Assembly (NCBI GenBank): GCA_938074745.1
Contig: CALJEJ010000016.1
Span: 1 to 51,676 of the forward strand
DNA length: 51,676 nucleotides
Reading direction: 5' to 3'
From: an uncultured Endomicrobiia bacterium
GTDB lineage: Bacteria; Elusimicrobiota; Endomicrobiia; DTEH01
Below the pieces are notes generated by a model. The model was not told the origin of the DNA, did not search any database, and saw only the letters and a list, made by a program, of their open reading frames with translations. A program made the position numbers and the translations under genes. Below, piece after piece: positions 17,690-25,701 of the stretch; the first letter of the stretch is position 1, and each line of letters opens with the position of its first letter.

Positions 17690-18313
17690 TTATTCTTCCC
17701 TTGATTCTAAAACAGCAGTTTTATATTTATTAAGCAGCATTTCTTCAACTTTTTGTTGATATTCTTTAGAAACAAACACTACCTGTTTTTTCCATTTTCC
17801 TGTAGATTCGTCTTTTCTTGCAGGCCAGGCAATCCATGGCCCTCTTTTGCCTTCCATAATTTTACATTCTATTTCTATAACATCTTCAAATATTACAGAA
17901 GCAAAAACTTTTAAACTTGACTTTGACCTACGATACGGTGAATATTTTCCTAACTTAAATGTTGGTTCATAGCTTGAAGGCATTGTTTCAGGTTTCATGG
18001 AGGTGATTATAGACAAAATTTTGTCAGAAAGTTCTTTGTTTAACAAAGTTATTTGTGGGTAAGCTTTTCCTCTTTTTGATATGTATGTAGGAAATTCAAG
18101 GTTGACTATTGTTCGGGTACCGATTTTTGTAGTTTTTAGTTTTATTTCTTTTATTATGATTAAGTTGTTCAAAGTGATAGAATACAAATCTCCAGTTTTT
18201 TTCACTTCGGTAACATAAATCTTTTTACTTTTTGTTTCTTGTGTAATAACAATAGAATAAAATAGCAGCAATGTCGTTATCAATACTAAATTTTTTGGTT
18301 TTATTTTATACAT
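17690..18313 (-). CDS. Exported protein with two SpoVG-like domains
   Basis: 207 residues. A signal peptide or anchor (about 5-24) is followed by two related segments. The second (about 119-200) is clearly SpoVG-like: VFASVIFEDVIEI, then IMEGKRGPWIAWPARK, then a C-terminal helix ending near YKTA. The first (about 31-105) follows the same plan in weaker form (SITLNNLIIIKEIKL, VNLEFPTYISKRGKAYP, then a helix). Known SpoVG proteins are single-domain, cytosolic nucleic-acid-binding regulators, so export and duplication are odd. A strong AGGAGG site precedes the ATG. It ends the infC/rpmI transcript. A lipoprotein or envelope role is possible but unproven. Confidence 0.75.
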   Translation of the reverse strand: MYKIKPKNLVLITTLLLFYSIVITQETKSKKIYVTEVKKTGDLYSITLNNLIIIKEIKLKTTKIGTRTIVNLEFPTYISKRGKAYPQITLLNKELSDKILSIITSMKPETMPSSYEPTFKLGKYSPYRRSKSSLKVFASVIFEDVIEIECKIMEGKRGPWIAWPARKDESTGKWKKQVVFVSKEYQQKVEEMLLNKYKTAVLESREE

Positions 18314-18338
18314 AAATTTCCTCCTCTTATTATCAGTT

Positions 18339-18542
18339 TTAATTTTTATAAGGTAATTTATGTTTTATCACATCAACATTAGTTTTATCAAGTACACCAA
18401 TTTTTCTTAACTTACGTCCTCGTGAAGAGGACATCCCTATTAACAGATGTCTTAACCCTGCTTTTTTATATTTTATTTTTCCTTTAGAAGTAAATTTGAA
18501 CCGTTTTTTAGCTCCGCTGTGTGATTTTAATTTTTGTTTCAT
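18339..18542 (-). CDS. rpmI: 50S ribosomal protein L35
   Basis: A 67-residue, very basic protein with the L35 pattern: a KSHSGAKKRFK start, GKIKYKKAGLRHLL and a LPYKN end. It follows infC by 25 bases with an AAAGGA site. In most bacteria rplT comes next; here an exported SpoVG-like gene takes that place and rplT is at 41125. Confidence 0.93.
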   Translation of the reverse strand: MKQKLKSHSGAKKRFKFTSKGKIKYKKAGLRHLLIGMSSSRGRKLRKIGVLDKTNVDVIKHKLPYKN

Positions 18543-18567
18543 TTTTTTTGTTCCTTTCCTTTAAAAA

Positions 18568-19083
18568 CTATTTTTTCTTTGGAGTGATCATAATTACAAT
18601 TTTATTTCTATCTTTTGTTAATGGTTCTATATTACCGATTTCTGATAATGCAGAACTAATTTTTTCAACAAGTTTGTTAACAGTCTGGTCCATAAAATCT
18701 ATTTCGCGGCCAGTAAAATTTATTGTAATTTTAGTAGGATGCGAATGTAGTAAAAACTCTTTTATGTGGTTTAATTTTATTTCTAAATCATGTTCTGAAA
18801 TTGATGGTCTAATATATATTTCTTTAAGTTCTGTTAACCGTTGATGTCGTCTTTTTTCCCGTTCTTTTTTTTCATACAAATATTTGAATTTAGAGAAATC
18901 CATAATTTTGCACACAGGCGGTGTAGCTTGTGGTGCAATTTCTATCAAATCATATCCTAATTCTTGTGCTTTTTTTAATGCTTGAGCTACAGGCATTATA
19001 CCCAATTGGTTACCAGTCTCATCTATAACACGAACTTCTTTTGCACGGATGTGTTGGTTTATCCGTATTTTTCTGAAATCCAT
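18568..19083 (-). CDS. infC: Translation initiation factor IF-3
   Basis: A 171-residue protein with both IF-3 domains. The N-terminal half has RINQHIRAKEVRVID and PPVCKIMDFSKFKY; the C-terminal half has KEIYIRPSISEHDLEIKL and the RGREI-like TGREIDFM. IF-3 keeps 30S subunits free and checks start codons. The start is an ATG after a clean AGGAGGAG site; infC in many bacteria begins with AUU for self-control, and that is not the case here. It sits between thrS and rpmI as in many genomes. Confidence 0.95.
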   Translation of the reverse strand: MDFRKIRINQHIRAKEVRVIDETGNQLGIMPVAQALKKAQELGYDLIEIAPQATPPVCKIMDFSKFKYLYEKKEREKRRHQRLTELKEIYIRPSISEHDLEIKLNHIKEFLLHSHPTKITINFTGREIDFMDQTVNKLVEKISSALSEIGNIEPLTKDRNKIVIMITPKKK

Positions 19084-19104
19084 TTTCTCCTCCTAAAAAT
19101 GAAG

Positions 19105-20862
19105 TTAATTTTCAATATTATTTTCTAAATTTAACTTTTTTATAAACTCTTCTATAGTATAAACCACTATGGTTTGTTCGGATAAAGTTCTTACTGATAT
19201 AGTATTACTTTTTTCTTCCTTTTCTCCTACTACAGCGATATATGGAATTTTGTTAATTATAGCATCACGAATTTTATATTGTAATCTGTTGTCTGAATCA
19301 TCTACTTCTACTCTAAAATTTTGATAAAGAAGTTCATTTCTAACTTTATATGCATAATTAACATATTTTTCTGCTACAGGTAGAATTTTTACTTGTACAG
19401 GTGCCAGCCATAATGGTAAAATGCCACAATAGTGTTCTATTAACACACCAAAGAACCGTTCTAAAGAACCCAGTAGTGCCCGATGTAACATTATTACATA
19501 TTCGTCTTTTCCTGTAGGAGTTCTGTATTTTATGTCAAAACGTTGTGGTAGGTTAAAATCTACTTGTATTGTAGAACATTGCCAGAACCTCCCTAAAGCA
19601 TCTTTAATCTTTAAGTCAATCTTTGGACCATAGAAGACACCTTCTCCTGGGTCTATTTCATATTTTAGGTTAATTTTTTCCAAAGCAGTTTTTAAAGCAT
19701 TTTCTGCAATTTCCCACTGTTGAATATCGCCTATATATTTTTGTGGTCTTGTGGAAAGTTTTATACTATATTCTTTAAATCCGAACTTGTTTAACACTTT
19801 TACCACAATGTCTAACAACTTTAGAATTTCTTCTTCTACTTGTTGAGGAGTACAAAAAATATGTGCATCGTCTTGTGTGAACCCGCGTACACGCATAAGT
19901 CCGTGTAATACTCCGGAACGTTCGTATCTATAAACAGTTCCGAGTTCAAAATATCTTATTGGTAGGTCACGATATGACCACAGTTGTGATTTATAAATTA
20001 ACACGTGGCCTGGACAATTCATCGGTTTAATTAAATATTTTTGTCCTTCAACATCCATATATGGATACATATACTCCGAGTAAAACTTAGCATGTCCGGA
20101 CAATTCCCACAAGTCTGATTTTGCAATATGTGGTGTATAGACAATTTGGTAGCCATTTTTTAGATGGAAATTTCGTAGATAATCTTCTATAATTTTTCGT
20201 ACAATAGCACCTTTGGGTAACCAGAAAACTAACCCAGGCCCAAACTCTTCTTCATAAATTTTAAACAGTCCAAGTTCAGCAGCTAACTTTCTGTGGTCAC
20301 GCTTTTTAATTTCTTCTAACTTTTTTAGGTATGCATCCAGTTCTTCTTTAGTAAAAAATGCAGTCCCATAAATTCGTTGTAATTGTGGATTTTTTTCACA
20401 GCCGCGCCAGTACGCGCCTGCAACGGATAAAAGTTTAAAATACTTCACCTCTCCAGTAGAGTTTACATGTGGTCCACGACAAAGGTCTACAAAATTGTTA
20501 TGTGTATAGATTGACACTTTCTGGTCAGGAATTTCTTGAATAAGTTCTAGTTTATATTTTTCATTTCTAGATTGAAAAAATTCAATTGCTTTATTTTTAT
20601 CAATTTCTTCGTGTATAAACGGATAATTTTTCTGGACAATTTCTTGCATTTTTTGTTCAATTTTAGGCAAGTCTTCAAGAGTAATTTTTTTTGGTTTACC
20701 AGTTTCATCCTTTGGCAAGTCAAAGTCGTAATAAAACCCATCTTCAATTGCAGGACCTATTCCTAACTTTGTTCCTGGGAAAAGTTCTACCACGGCAGAT
20801 GCCATTATATGTGCAGCAGAATGGCGTAATGTTTGTAGATCGTATTTTTTTGTATCGTTCAT
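19105..20862 (-). CDS. thrS: Threonyl-tRNA synthetase lacking the N-terminal TGS domain
   Basis: I place the start at the ATG at 20862, giving 585 residues; the open frame upstream runs into tRNA-Val. The protein opens directly with the editing domain (LRHSAAHIMA, later DLCRGPH), so the ~60-residue TGS domain of E. coli ThrRS is absent. The class II core is complete. The catalytic zinc is expected at Cys in MNCPGH, His in DDAHIF and His in MLHRALLGS. Motif 2 is TVYRYERSGVLHG. The C-terminal anticodon-binding domain (from about LAPVQVKILP) follows. No Shine-Dalgarno site is seen; a TATATT box lies five bases before the ATG. Confidence 0.93.
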   Translation of the reverse strand: MNDTKKYDLQTLRHSAAHIMASAVVELFPGTKLGIGPAIEDGFYYDFDLPKDETGKPKKITLEDLPKIEQKMQEIVQKNYPFIHEEIDKNKAIEFFQSRNEKYKLELIQEIPDQKVSIYTHNNFVDLCRGPHVNSTGEVKYFKLLSVAGAYWRGCEKNPQLQRIYGTAFFTKEELDAYLKKLEEIKKRDHRKLAAELGLFKIYEEEFGPGLVFWLPKGAIVRKIIEDYLRNFHLKNGYQIVYTPHIAKSDLWELSGHAKFYSEYMYPYMDVEGQKYLIKPMNCPGHVLIYKSQLWSYRDLPIRYFELGTVYRYERSGVLHGLMRVRGFTQDDAHIFCTPQQVEEEILKLLDIVVKVLNKFGFKEYSIKLSTRPQKYIGDIQQWEIAENALKTALEKINLKYEIDPGEGVFYGPKIDLKIKDALGRFWQCSTIQVDFNLPQRFDIKYRTPTGKDEYVIMLHRALLGSLERFFGVLIEHYCGILPLWLAPVQVKILPVAEKYVNYAYKVRNELLYQNFRVEVDDSDNRLQYKIRDAIINKIPYIAVVGEKEEKSNTISVRTLSEQTIVVYTIEEFIKKLNLENNIEN

Positions 20863-20885
20863 TTTTAATATAAAAATTTTAACCA

Positions 20886-20959
20886 TGGGTGCGACAGGAC
20901 TTGAACCTGTGACCTCCGCCATGTCAAAGCGGCACTCTAACCAACTGAGCTACGCACCC
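20886..20959 (-). tRNA. tRNA-Val (anticodon GAC)
   Basis: A 74-base cloverleaf on the minus strand. The acceptor stem is GGGTGCG/CGCACCC with discriminator A. The D arm is GCTC/GAGT, the anticodon stem CCGCT/GGCGG with loop TTGACAT (anticodon GAC), and the T arm ACAGG-TTCAAGT-CCTGT. CCA is not encoded (the next bases are TGG), so a CCA-adding enzyme is needed. It lies between pth and thrS, four bases after the pth stop codon, and is probably cut from a shared transcript. Confidence 0.95.
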
Positions 20960-20962
20960 GTA

Positions 20963-21523
20963 TTATTTTACTTCAAAAGTAAGGTTTTGTACACCAGATT
21001 TTATTATTGTTTTTAACAAAGAAACAAACTCTTCTTTTATTTTGTTTATGATAGGCAATTCTTCACGAGAAAATTTTTGTAAAACGAAATCTTTTGCGTC
21101 GACATTTTCTGGTAAAGGGCCAATACCTATTCTTAATCTTGGGAAATAATCTGTTTGTAACCATTCAATAATAGAAGCTAATCCGTGGTGACCACCGTCA
21201 GACCCACGCTGTCTTAGCCGAAAAGTTCCCAAAGGTAAATTAAAATCGTCTGTTACAACCAAAATTTCCTGAGGTGCAATTTTTTTCTTTGTTGCGTATT
21301 GTTTTACTGCTAAACCGCTAAGGTTCATAAAAGTGAATGGTTTTAAAAAATGTATTTCTCTATTATAAATTTTAGTTCTTCCGATAGCAAAATCTCTATG
21401 GTTAAACAATTTAAACTTTTCTTTATGGGCAATATAATCTATTAGCATAAAACCCAGGTTATGTCTGTCATAGATATGGTTTCTACCTGGATTACCTAAT
21501 CCAACTACAAGTTTTATGCCCAT
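20963..21523 (-). CDS. pth: Peptidyl-tRNA hydrolase
   Basis: A 186-residue Pth1 enzyme that releases peptides from prematurely dropped tRNAs. Key motifs are VGLGNPGRNHIYDRHNLGF (with the catalytic His in the RHN), KPFTFMNLSG, VTDDFNLPLG and GSDGGHHGLASI. A strong AAGGAGG site precedes the ATG. It lies downstream of rplY (L25/Ctc), a pairing common in bacteria, and just upstream of tRNA-Val. Confidence 0.96.
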   Translation of the reverse strand: MGIKLVVGLGNPGRNHIYDRHNLGFMLIDYIAHKEKFKLFNHRDFAIGRTKIYNREIHFLKPFTFMNLSGLAVKQYATKKKIAPQEILVVTDDFNLPLGTFRLRQRGSDGGHHGLASIIEWLQTDYFPRLRIGIGPLPENVDAKDFVLQKFSREELPIINKIKEEFVSLLKTIIKSGVQNLTFEVK

Positions 21524-21547
21524 ACTGTAAGTTTATCCTCCTTTTTG

Positions 21548-22216
21548 TTATTTTTTGTCTGTATCTTGTTGTTCTGTTTGTGTTTTCTTTCCTTTTGCAA
21601 TAACTTCAGGTTCACTGCTTGAACTGACAGTTTCTGTAGTAGACGTTGTTAGTTCTGTTGTTGTTTTTGGGAGTATATGCACGACAATAGCGTTTGGGTC
21701 GTCTAATATTATAAAATTTTTTTGAGGTATATCTTTTACATAAATTCCTTCACCAATTTTTAGTTTAGAAATATCAATTTCAATATGTTTAGGTATATCT
21801 GTAGGGTAACATTTTATCCTCAATTCACGAATTAAAAAGTCGATGATACCTCCTGAAGATTTTAGTGCTTCTTCTTCTCCGAGAAGTTTTAATGGCACTT
21901 TTACTTCAATTTTTTCTTTTAAAGAAACTACTTGAAAATCTATATGCACTGCTGAAGAAGTTATAATATCTTTTTGTATTTCTTTTATAATTACAGGATA
22001 TTTTTTATCTTCAATTTTTAAATAGAACAAAGTACCTTCCATAGAAGTTTTTTTTGTTAGCTCTAAGATATCTTTATGTTTTACCCATATCATTATATTT
22101 GGAATGGTCTTTCCGTATACTATAGCTGGTAGAACACCTTTTTTGCGCATATTTTTTAATTGTGATTTTGTTGTATGATTTCTTAATTCAGCCAAAATTT
22201 CAAGTTCTTCAGTCAT
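21548..22216 (-). CDS. rplY: 50S ribosomal protein L25, long Ctc/TL5 form
   Basis: 222 residues from the ATG at 22216. A TTG six bases further upstream is open, but the GGGAG site is nine bases from the ATG and only three from the TTG. The N-terminal L25 domain (about 1-90, KGVLPAIVYGK) binds 5S rRNA. The C-terminal beta domain of the TL5/Ctc type (about 95-185, VDFQ-like HIDFQVVSL and VKVPLKLLGE) follows, and the tail is Thr/Ser/Glu-rich. It is set between prs and pth, a common arrangement. Confidence 0.93.
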   Translation of the reverse strand: MTEELEILAELRNHTTKSQLKNMRKKGVLPAIVYGKTIPNIMIWVKHKDILELTKKTSMEGTLFYLKIEDKKYPVIIKEIQKDIITSSAVHIDFQVVSLKEKIEVKVPLKLLGEEEALKSSGGIIDFLIRELRIKCYPTDIPKHIEIDISKLKIGEGIYVKDIPQKNFIILDDPNAIVVHILPKTTTELTTSTTETVSSSSEPEVIAKGKKTQTEQQDTDKK

Positions 22217-22243
22217 ACCCAATTTCTCCCTTCCAATTTAAAA

Positions 22244-23191
22244 TTATACAAACAACTCACTTACAGAAGAGTTGTTATGTATTCTATAAATTGCTTCAGC
22301 TAAAAGTTTACCTACGGAAAGAACTTTTATTTTATCTGTTTTTTTATTTTCTAACATTACAGTATTAGTAACTACTGTTTCTACAACAGGCGAATTATAT
22401 AATTTTTGATGTGCATTTTGGCTTAATATAGCGTGTGTTGCCGCAGCAAAAATTTTTTTTGCACCCTCAGATACAAGTCTTTCTGCTACTTTGATTAATG
22501 TACCTCCTGTATCTATAATGTCGTCGAATACTATCACAGTTTTATTTTTTACATCTCCGATAATATTCATAACTTCTGCTTGGTTTACAGATGGTCGACG
22601 TTTATCTACAATAGCTAAAGATACATCCAACCGTTTAGCGAAAGCGCGAGCACGTTCTACTCCACCTGCATCTGGCGAAATTACAACTACAGAGTCTTTA
22701 TTAACAAAATCTGGATGGTTTCTGAAATATTCTAAAAACACAGGTGTAGCAAACAGATGGTCTACAGGTATGTCAAAAAACCCTTGAATTTGTCCTGCAT
22801 GAAGGTCAATAGACAATATTCTCTGTGCACCAGCAGCAACTAAAAGATTTGCTACAAGTTTAGAAGTTATTGGCACTCGGGATTCAGTTTTTCTATCTTG
22901 TCTGGCATAACCAAAATATGGAATCACAGCAGTAATACGTTCAGCAGAGGCACGTTTTAGTGCATCTATTATTATCAACAATTCCATAAGATGTTCGTTT
23001 ACTGGAGGGCAAGTTGGCTGGATTACAAAACAATCTGTTCCACGCACATTTTCTTCAATTTTTACTTCTATTTCACCATCGGCAAAACGTCCTACATAAA
23101 TTTTCCCTTCCGGGATACCAAGATGTGTAACAATTTCTTTTGCAAGAGGTTTATTTGCATTACCAGAAAAAATTTTTAAATTAGAATTCAT
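22244..23191 (-). CDS. prs: Ribose-phosphate pyrophosphokinase
   Basis: A 315-residue PRPP synthase. Motifs include KIFSGNANKPLA at the N-terminus, RFADGE, the flexible loop YFGYARQDRKT, and the PRPP-binding VIVFDDIIDTGGTL. It makes PRPP from ribose 5-phosphate and ATP for nucleotides, histidine and tryptophan. An AAGGAG site precedes the ATG and lies in the tail of glmU. The glmU-prs-rplY-pth order is widespread. Confidence 0.97.
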   Translation of the reverse strand: MNSNLKIFSGNANKPLAKEIVTHLGIPEGKIYVGRFADGEIEVKIEENVRGTDCFVIQPTCPPVNEHLMELLIIIDALKRASAERITAVIPYFGYARQDRKTESRVPITSKLVANLLVAAGAQRILSIDLHAGQIQGFFDIPVDHLFATPVFLEYFRNHPDFVNKDSVVVISPDAGGVERARAFAKRLDVSLAIVDKRRPSVNQAEVMNIIGDVKNKTVIVFDDIIDTGGTLIKVAERLVSEGAKKIFAAATHAILSQNAHQKLYNSPVVETVVTNTVMLENKKTDKIKVLSVGKLLAEAIYRIHNNSSVSELFV

Positions 23192-23196
23192 AAAAT

Positions 23197-24603
23197 CTAC
23201 TCCTTAGAATTTTTGTTAAAAATTCGTTTGACGATTCTGTGGCCTACTTTATGAATTTCTTTTTCACGAGCAATTACAAAAGTGTAAGGGGGAACATCTT
23301 TGGTTACAGTAGAACCTGCTGCTATGACAACGTTGTGACCAATTTTTATAGGTGCGATGATATTAACATTAGACCCGATGAAACTGTTCGCTCCGATATA
23401 TGTTTTGTGTTTTTTTACACCGTCATAGTTACATGTTATACTTCCAGCACCAATGTTAACCATTTTTTCTATTTCACTATCTCCTATATAAGACAAATGA
23501 TTTATTTTAGTCATTTCTTGGACTACACTGTTTTTTAGTTCCACAAAATTTCCTATACTTACATTTTTATCCAGTATGGTTTGTGGTCGGATTCTGCTAT
23601 ATGGTCCAATTTTGCAATATGGTCCAATTTTAGCTCCTTCTATATATGAAAAAACAATTTTTGTACCTTCAGCAATTGTAGAATCTTTTATATAAGTATA
23701 AGGACCAATTTCACAGTTTTTTTCAATTATCACATTCTCTAACACACTCCCAGGAAGTATGGTAACATCAGGCTCAATTTTTACATTATGAGTAATATAT
23801 ACAGTTTCAGGTGAGACAATACTTACACCGTTTAACATGAGATTTTTAATAATTTTATTTTTTACGTAAGATTCTATTTCTACTAGATCTGCTCTTGTAT
23901 TTACTCCAGCAACTTCTATGGGATTGTTACATAAATATACATTTTTTTTCGGAAGAAATTTTACTACATCAGTTAAATAATATTCTTTTTTTACATTGTC
24001 AGGACGTATTTTTTTCAATGCTGACCATAACTTAGGAAGTTTAAAAATATATATTCCTGCGTTAACTTCTTTAATTTTTTTTTGTATTTCTGTAGCGTCT
24101 TGTTCTTCTACAATATCTTTCAAATCGCCGGATGGAGTTTTTATAATTCTTCCGTATCCTTGTGGATTTTGCATTTTTACACACAGTACACTAATATCTA
24201 CTTTGGTTTTTTTATAAACATTATAAAATTCTTTTAATGTTGTAGGTTCTATTAAAGGCACATCGCCAGAAAGTGTTAACAAAGTATCTATTTTTTTATC
24301 TATAAAATTTTTTGTTTGTAACAAAGCATGACCTGAACCTAACTGTTGTTTTTGTGTAACAAACACAATTTTGGATTTTATATTAGGTTTTATATATTCG
24401 GAAGATAAAATTTTTTGTTTAACTAAATCAGCTTTGTATCCTATTACAACATAAATTTGTAGTGGATTTAAACTACTTGAGGCTTCTATTACATATTCAA
24501 TCATAGTTTTTCCACAGATAGGGAATAAAACCTTAGGTAATTCAGACTTCATTCGAGTTCCCTCACCTGCAGCTAATATTACACAACCCAACTTGTTGTT
24601 CAT
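23197..24603 (-). CDS. glmU: Bifunctional GlmU: GlcN-1-P acetyltransferase and UDP-GlcNAc pyrophosphorylase
   Basis: 468 residues. The N-terminal nucleotidyltransferase has LAAGEGTRMKSELPKVL. The C-terminal left-handed beta-helix has isoleucine-patch repeats (from about residue 255) and the acetyltransferase segment NHLSYIGDSEI with GAGSITCNYDG. It makes UDP-GlcNAc for peptidoglycan and LPS. No Shine-Dalgarno site is clear before the ATG; it starts ten bases after the small upstream gene. Confidence 0.96.
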   Translation of the reverse strand: MNNKLGCVILAAGEGTRMKSELPKVLFPICGKTMIEYVIEASSSLNPLQIYVVIGYKADLVKQKILSSEYIKPNIKSKIVFVTQKQQLGSGHALLQTKNFIDKKIDTLLTLSGDVPLIEPTTLKEFYNVYKKTKVDISVLCVKMQNPQGYGRIIKTPSGDLKDIVEEQDATEIQKKIKEVNAGIYIFKLPKLWSALKKIRPDNVKKEYYLTDVVKFLPKKNVYLCNNPIEVAGVNTRADLVEIESYVKNKIIKNLMLNGVSIVSPETVYITHNVKIEPDVTILPGSVLENVIIEKNCEIGPYTYIKDSTIAEGTKIVFSYIEGAKIGPYCKIGPYSRIRPQTILDKNVSIGNFVELKNSVVQEMTKINHLSYIGDSEIEKMVNIGAGSITCNYDGVKKHKTYIGANSFIGSNVNIIAPIKIGHNVVIAAGSTVTKDVPPYTFVIAREKEIHKVGHRIVKRIFNKNSKE

Positions 24604-24613
24604 ATTATTTGAG

Positions 24614-24928
24614 TTACAATTTTATTTTATTTTTATATTCCTGTGCCAATGTATGATATTTTTTACTGTTTATTTCTAACAGATTTAATTGGTTACACAA
24701 AATTTTTAATTGTTCGTCTGTAATTAACCCTTTTTTGTACAACGAATAAGTTTTTCTACCTATCTCTATAAGTTTTTGCAACTTTTTTTGTTCTATTTTT
24801 AATTCTTTTAGTTTTGTTTTACCCAGACGGACTCCGTAAATAGCGTCTTGTTGAACAATTTTTGTTATATCTTTTATTATAGATGAAAATTTTTTAAACA
24901 AATTTAGTATAACAGAACTTTGTGTCAC
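24614..24928 (-). CDS. Small conserved-looking helical protein, function unknown
   Basis: I choose the GTG at 24928 (104 residues) because a perfect AGGAGG (24938-24943) lies nine bases before it; a TTG at 24952 in the same frame overlaps that site. The protein is rich in Lys, Leu and Gln and almost entirely helical. It has a central IYGVRLGKTKLKELKIEQ stretch and then LIEIGRKTYSLYKKG. I recall similar small proteins without a name in other bacteria but cannot assign a role. It is tightly placed between truA and glmU. Confidence 0.7.
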   Translation of the reverse strand: MTQSSVILNLFKKFSSIIKDITKIVQQDAIYGVRLGKTKLKELKIEQKKLQKLIEIGRKTYSLYKKGLITDEQLKILCNQLNLLEINSKKYHTLAQEYKNKIKL

Positions 24929-24937
24929 AAATTTTTT

Positions 24938-24943
24938 CCTCCT
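24938..24943 (-). promoter_or_regulatory. Shine-Dalgarno that fixes a GTG start
   Basis: AGGAGG on the minus strand overlaps the truA stop codon (TAG) and stands nine bases from the GTG at 24928. The same nine-base spacing occurs before rpoD, rpsF and rplY. Confidence 0.75.
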
Positions 24944-25697
24944 AATATACAATTTTTGTTAAAAATAATCCTTTAGCAGGTGCAGAGTTAGATTTGTAAT
25001 ATTGCCATGTGTTAACAATTTCTTTTAAGTGTGCTAGAGATATTTTCCCTCTACCTACTTCTACTAAAAGTCCAACAATATTTCGGAGCATTTTATGCAA
25101 GAACCGATTGCCCTTAAATACAAATACTAAAAAGTTGTTCCAGTAAGAGACTTTTATATCCTTTATTTTACACACTGTAGACTTTTTATTTTCAACATAA
25201 TCTTTTGTTGTGACGAATTTAAAATCTTTTTGTTGTTTAATTATTTTTATTGCGTTACGAATTTTGTTTAATGACAATTTATGTTTTACATACCACACAT
25301 AATCTTTAAAAATTGTAGGGTAACCTCCAAGTTTACCCCCAGGGAAAATAAAATATTGGTAGATTTTATATTTTACATCTTTTCTTGGATTGAAACTATT
25401 TTCTACTTTTTTAATTTCACGTACTTGAATATCTTTGGGTAATAAAAAATTTAACCGAGATAAAAAATTTTTTAAATTAGAAATTTTAAAATTACCTTGT
25501 AATCGCACTACGTTATACCAACAATGCACACCTGAATCTGTTCTTGAAGCAAACATTAAGTTGACTTTTGTATTTAAAATTTTTTCAATTTTTTGTTGTA
25601 AAACAGTTTCTACAGTTCTTAGTTTAGGTTGTTTTTGACTACCAAAGAATTTTTTGCCATCATATTCAATAACAAGTTTATATGTGTTTAGTGTCAT
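24942..25697 (-). CDS. truA: tRNA pseudouridine(38-40) synthase TruA
   Basis: A 251-residue TruA. The N-terminus has YDGKKFFGSQKQP, and the catalytic Asp is in FASRTDSGVHC, where the usual form is RTDAGVHA. The C-terminal half has FKGNRFLHKMLRNIVGLLVEVGRG. It modifies uridines in the anticodon arm. No strong Shine-Dalgarno site. It starts four bases after the ChbG-like gene, so the two are probably coupled. Confidence 0.94.
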   Translation of the reverse strand: MTLNTYKLVIEYDGKKFFGSQKQPKLRTVETVLQQKIEKILNTKVNLMFASRTDSGVHCWYNVVRLQGNFKISNLKNFLSRLNFLLPKDIQVREIKKVENSFNPRKDVKYKIYQYFIFPGGKLGGYPTIFKDYVWYVKHKLSLNKIRNAIKIIKQQKDFKFVTTKDYVENKKSTVCKIKDIKVSYWNNFLVFVFKGNRFLHKMLRNIVGLLVEVGRGKISLAHLKEIVNTWQYYKSNSAPAKGLFLTKIVY

Positions 25698-25701
25698 CTA
25701 T

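Noticed and set aside
22491-22787. Open frames on the strand opposite core genes (for example opposite prs, leuB, dnaG and pheT).
   Set aside because: They mirror the codon bias of the real genes, lack ribosome sites, and match no family I know.
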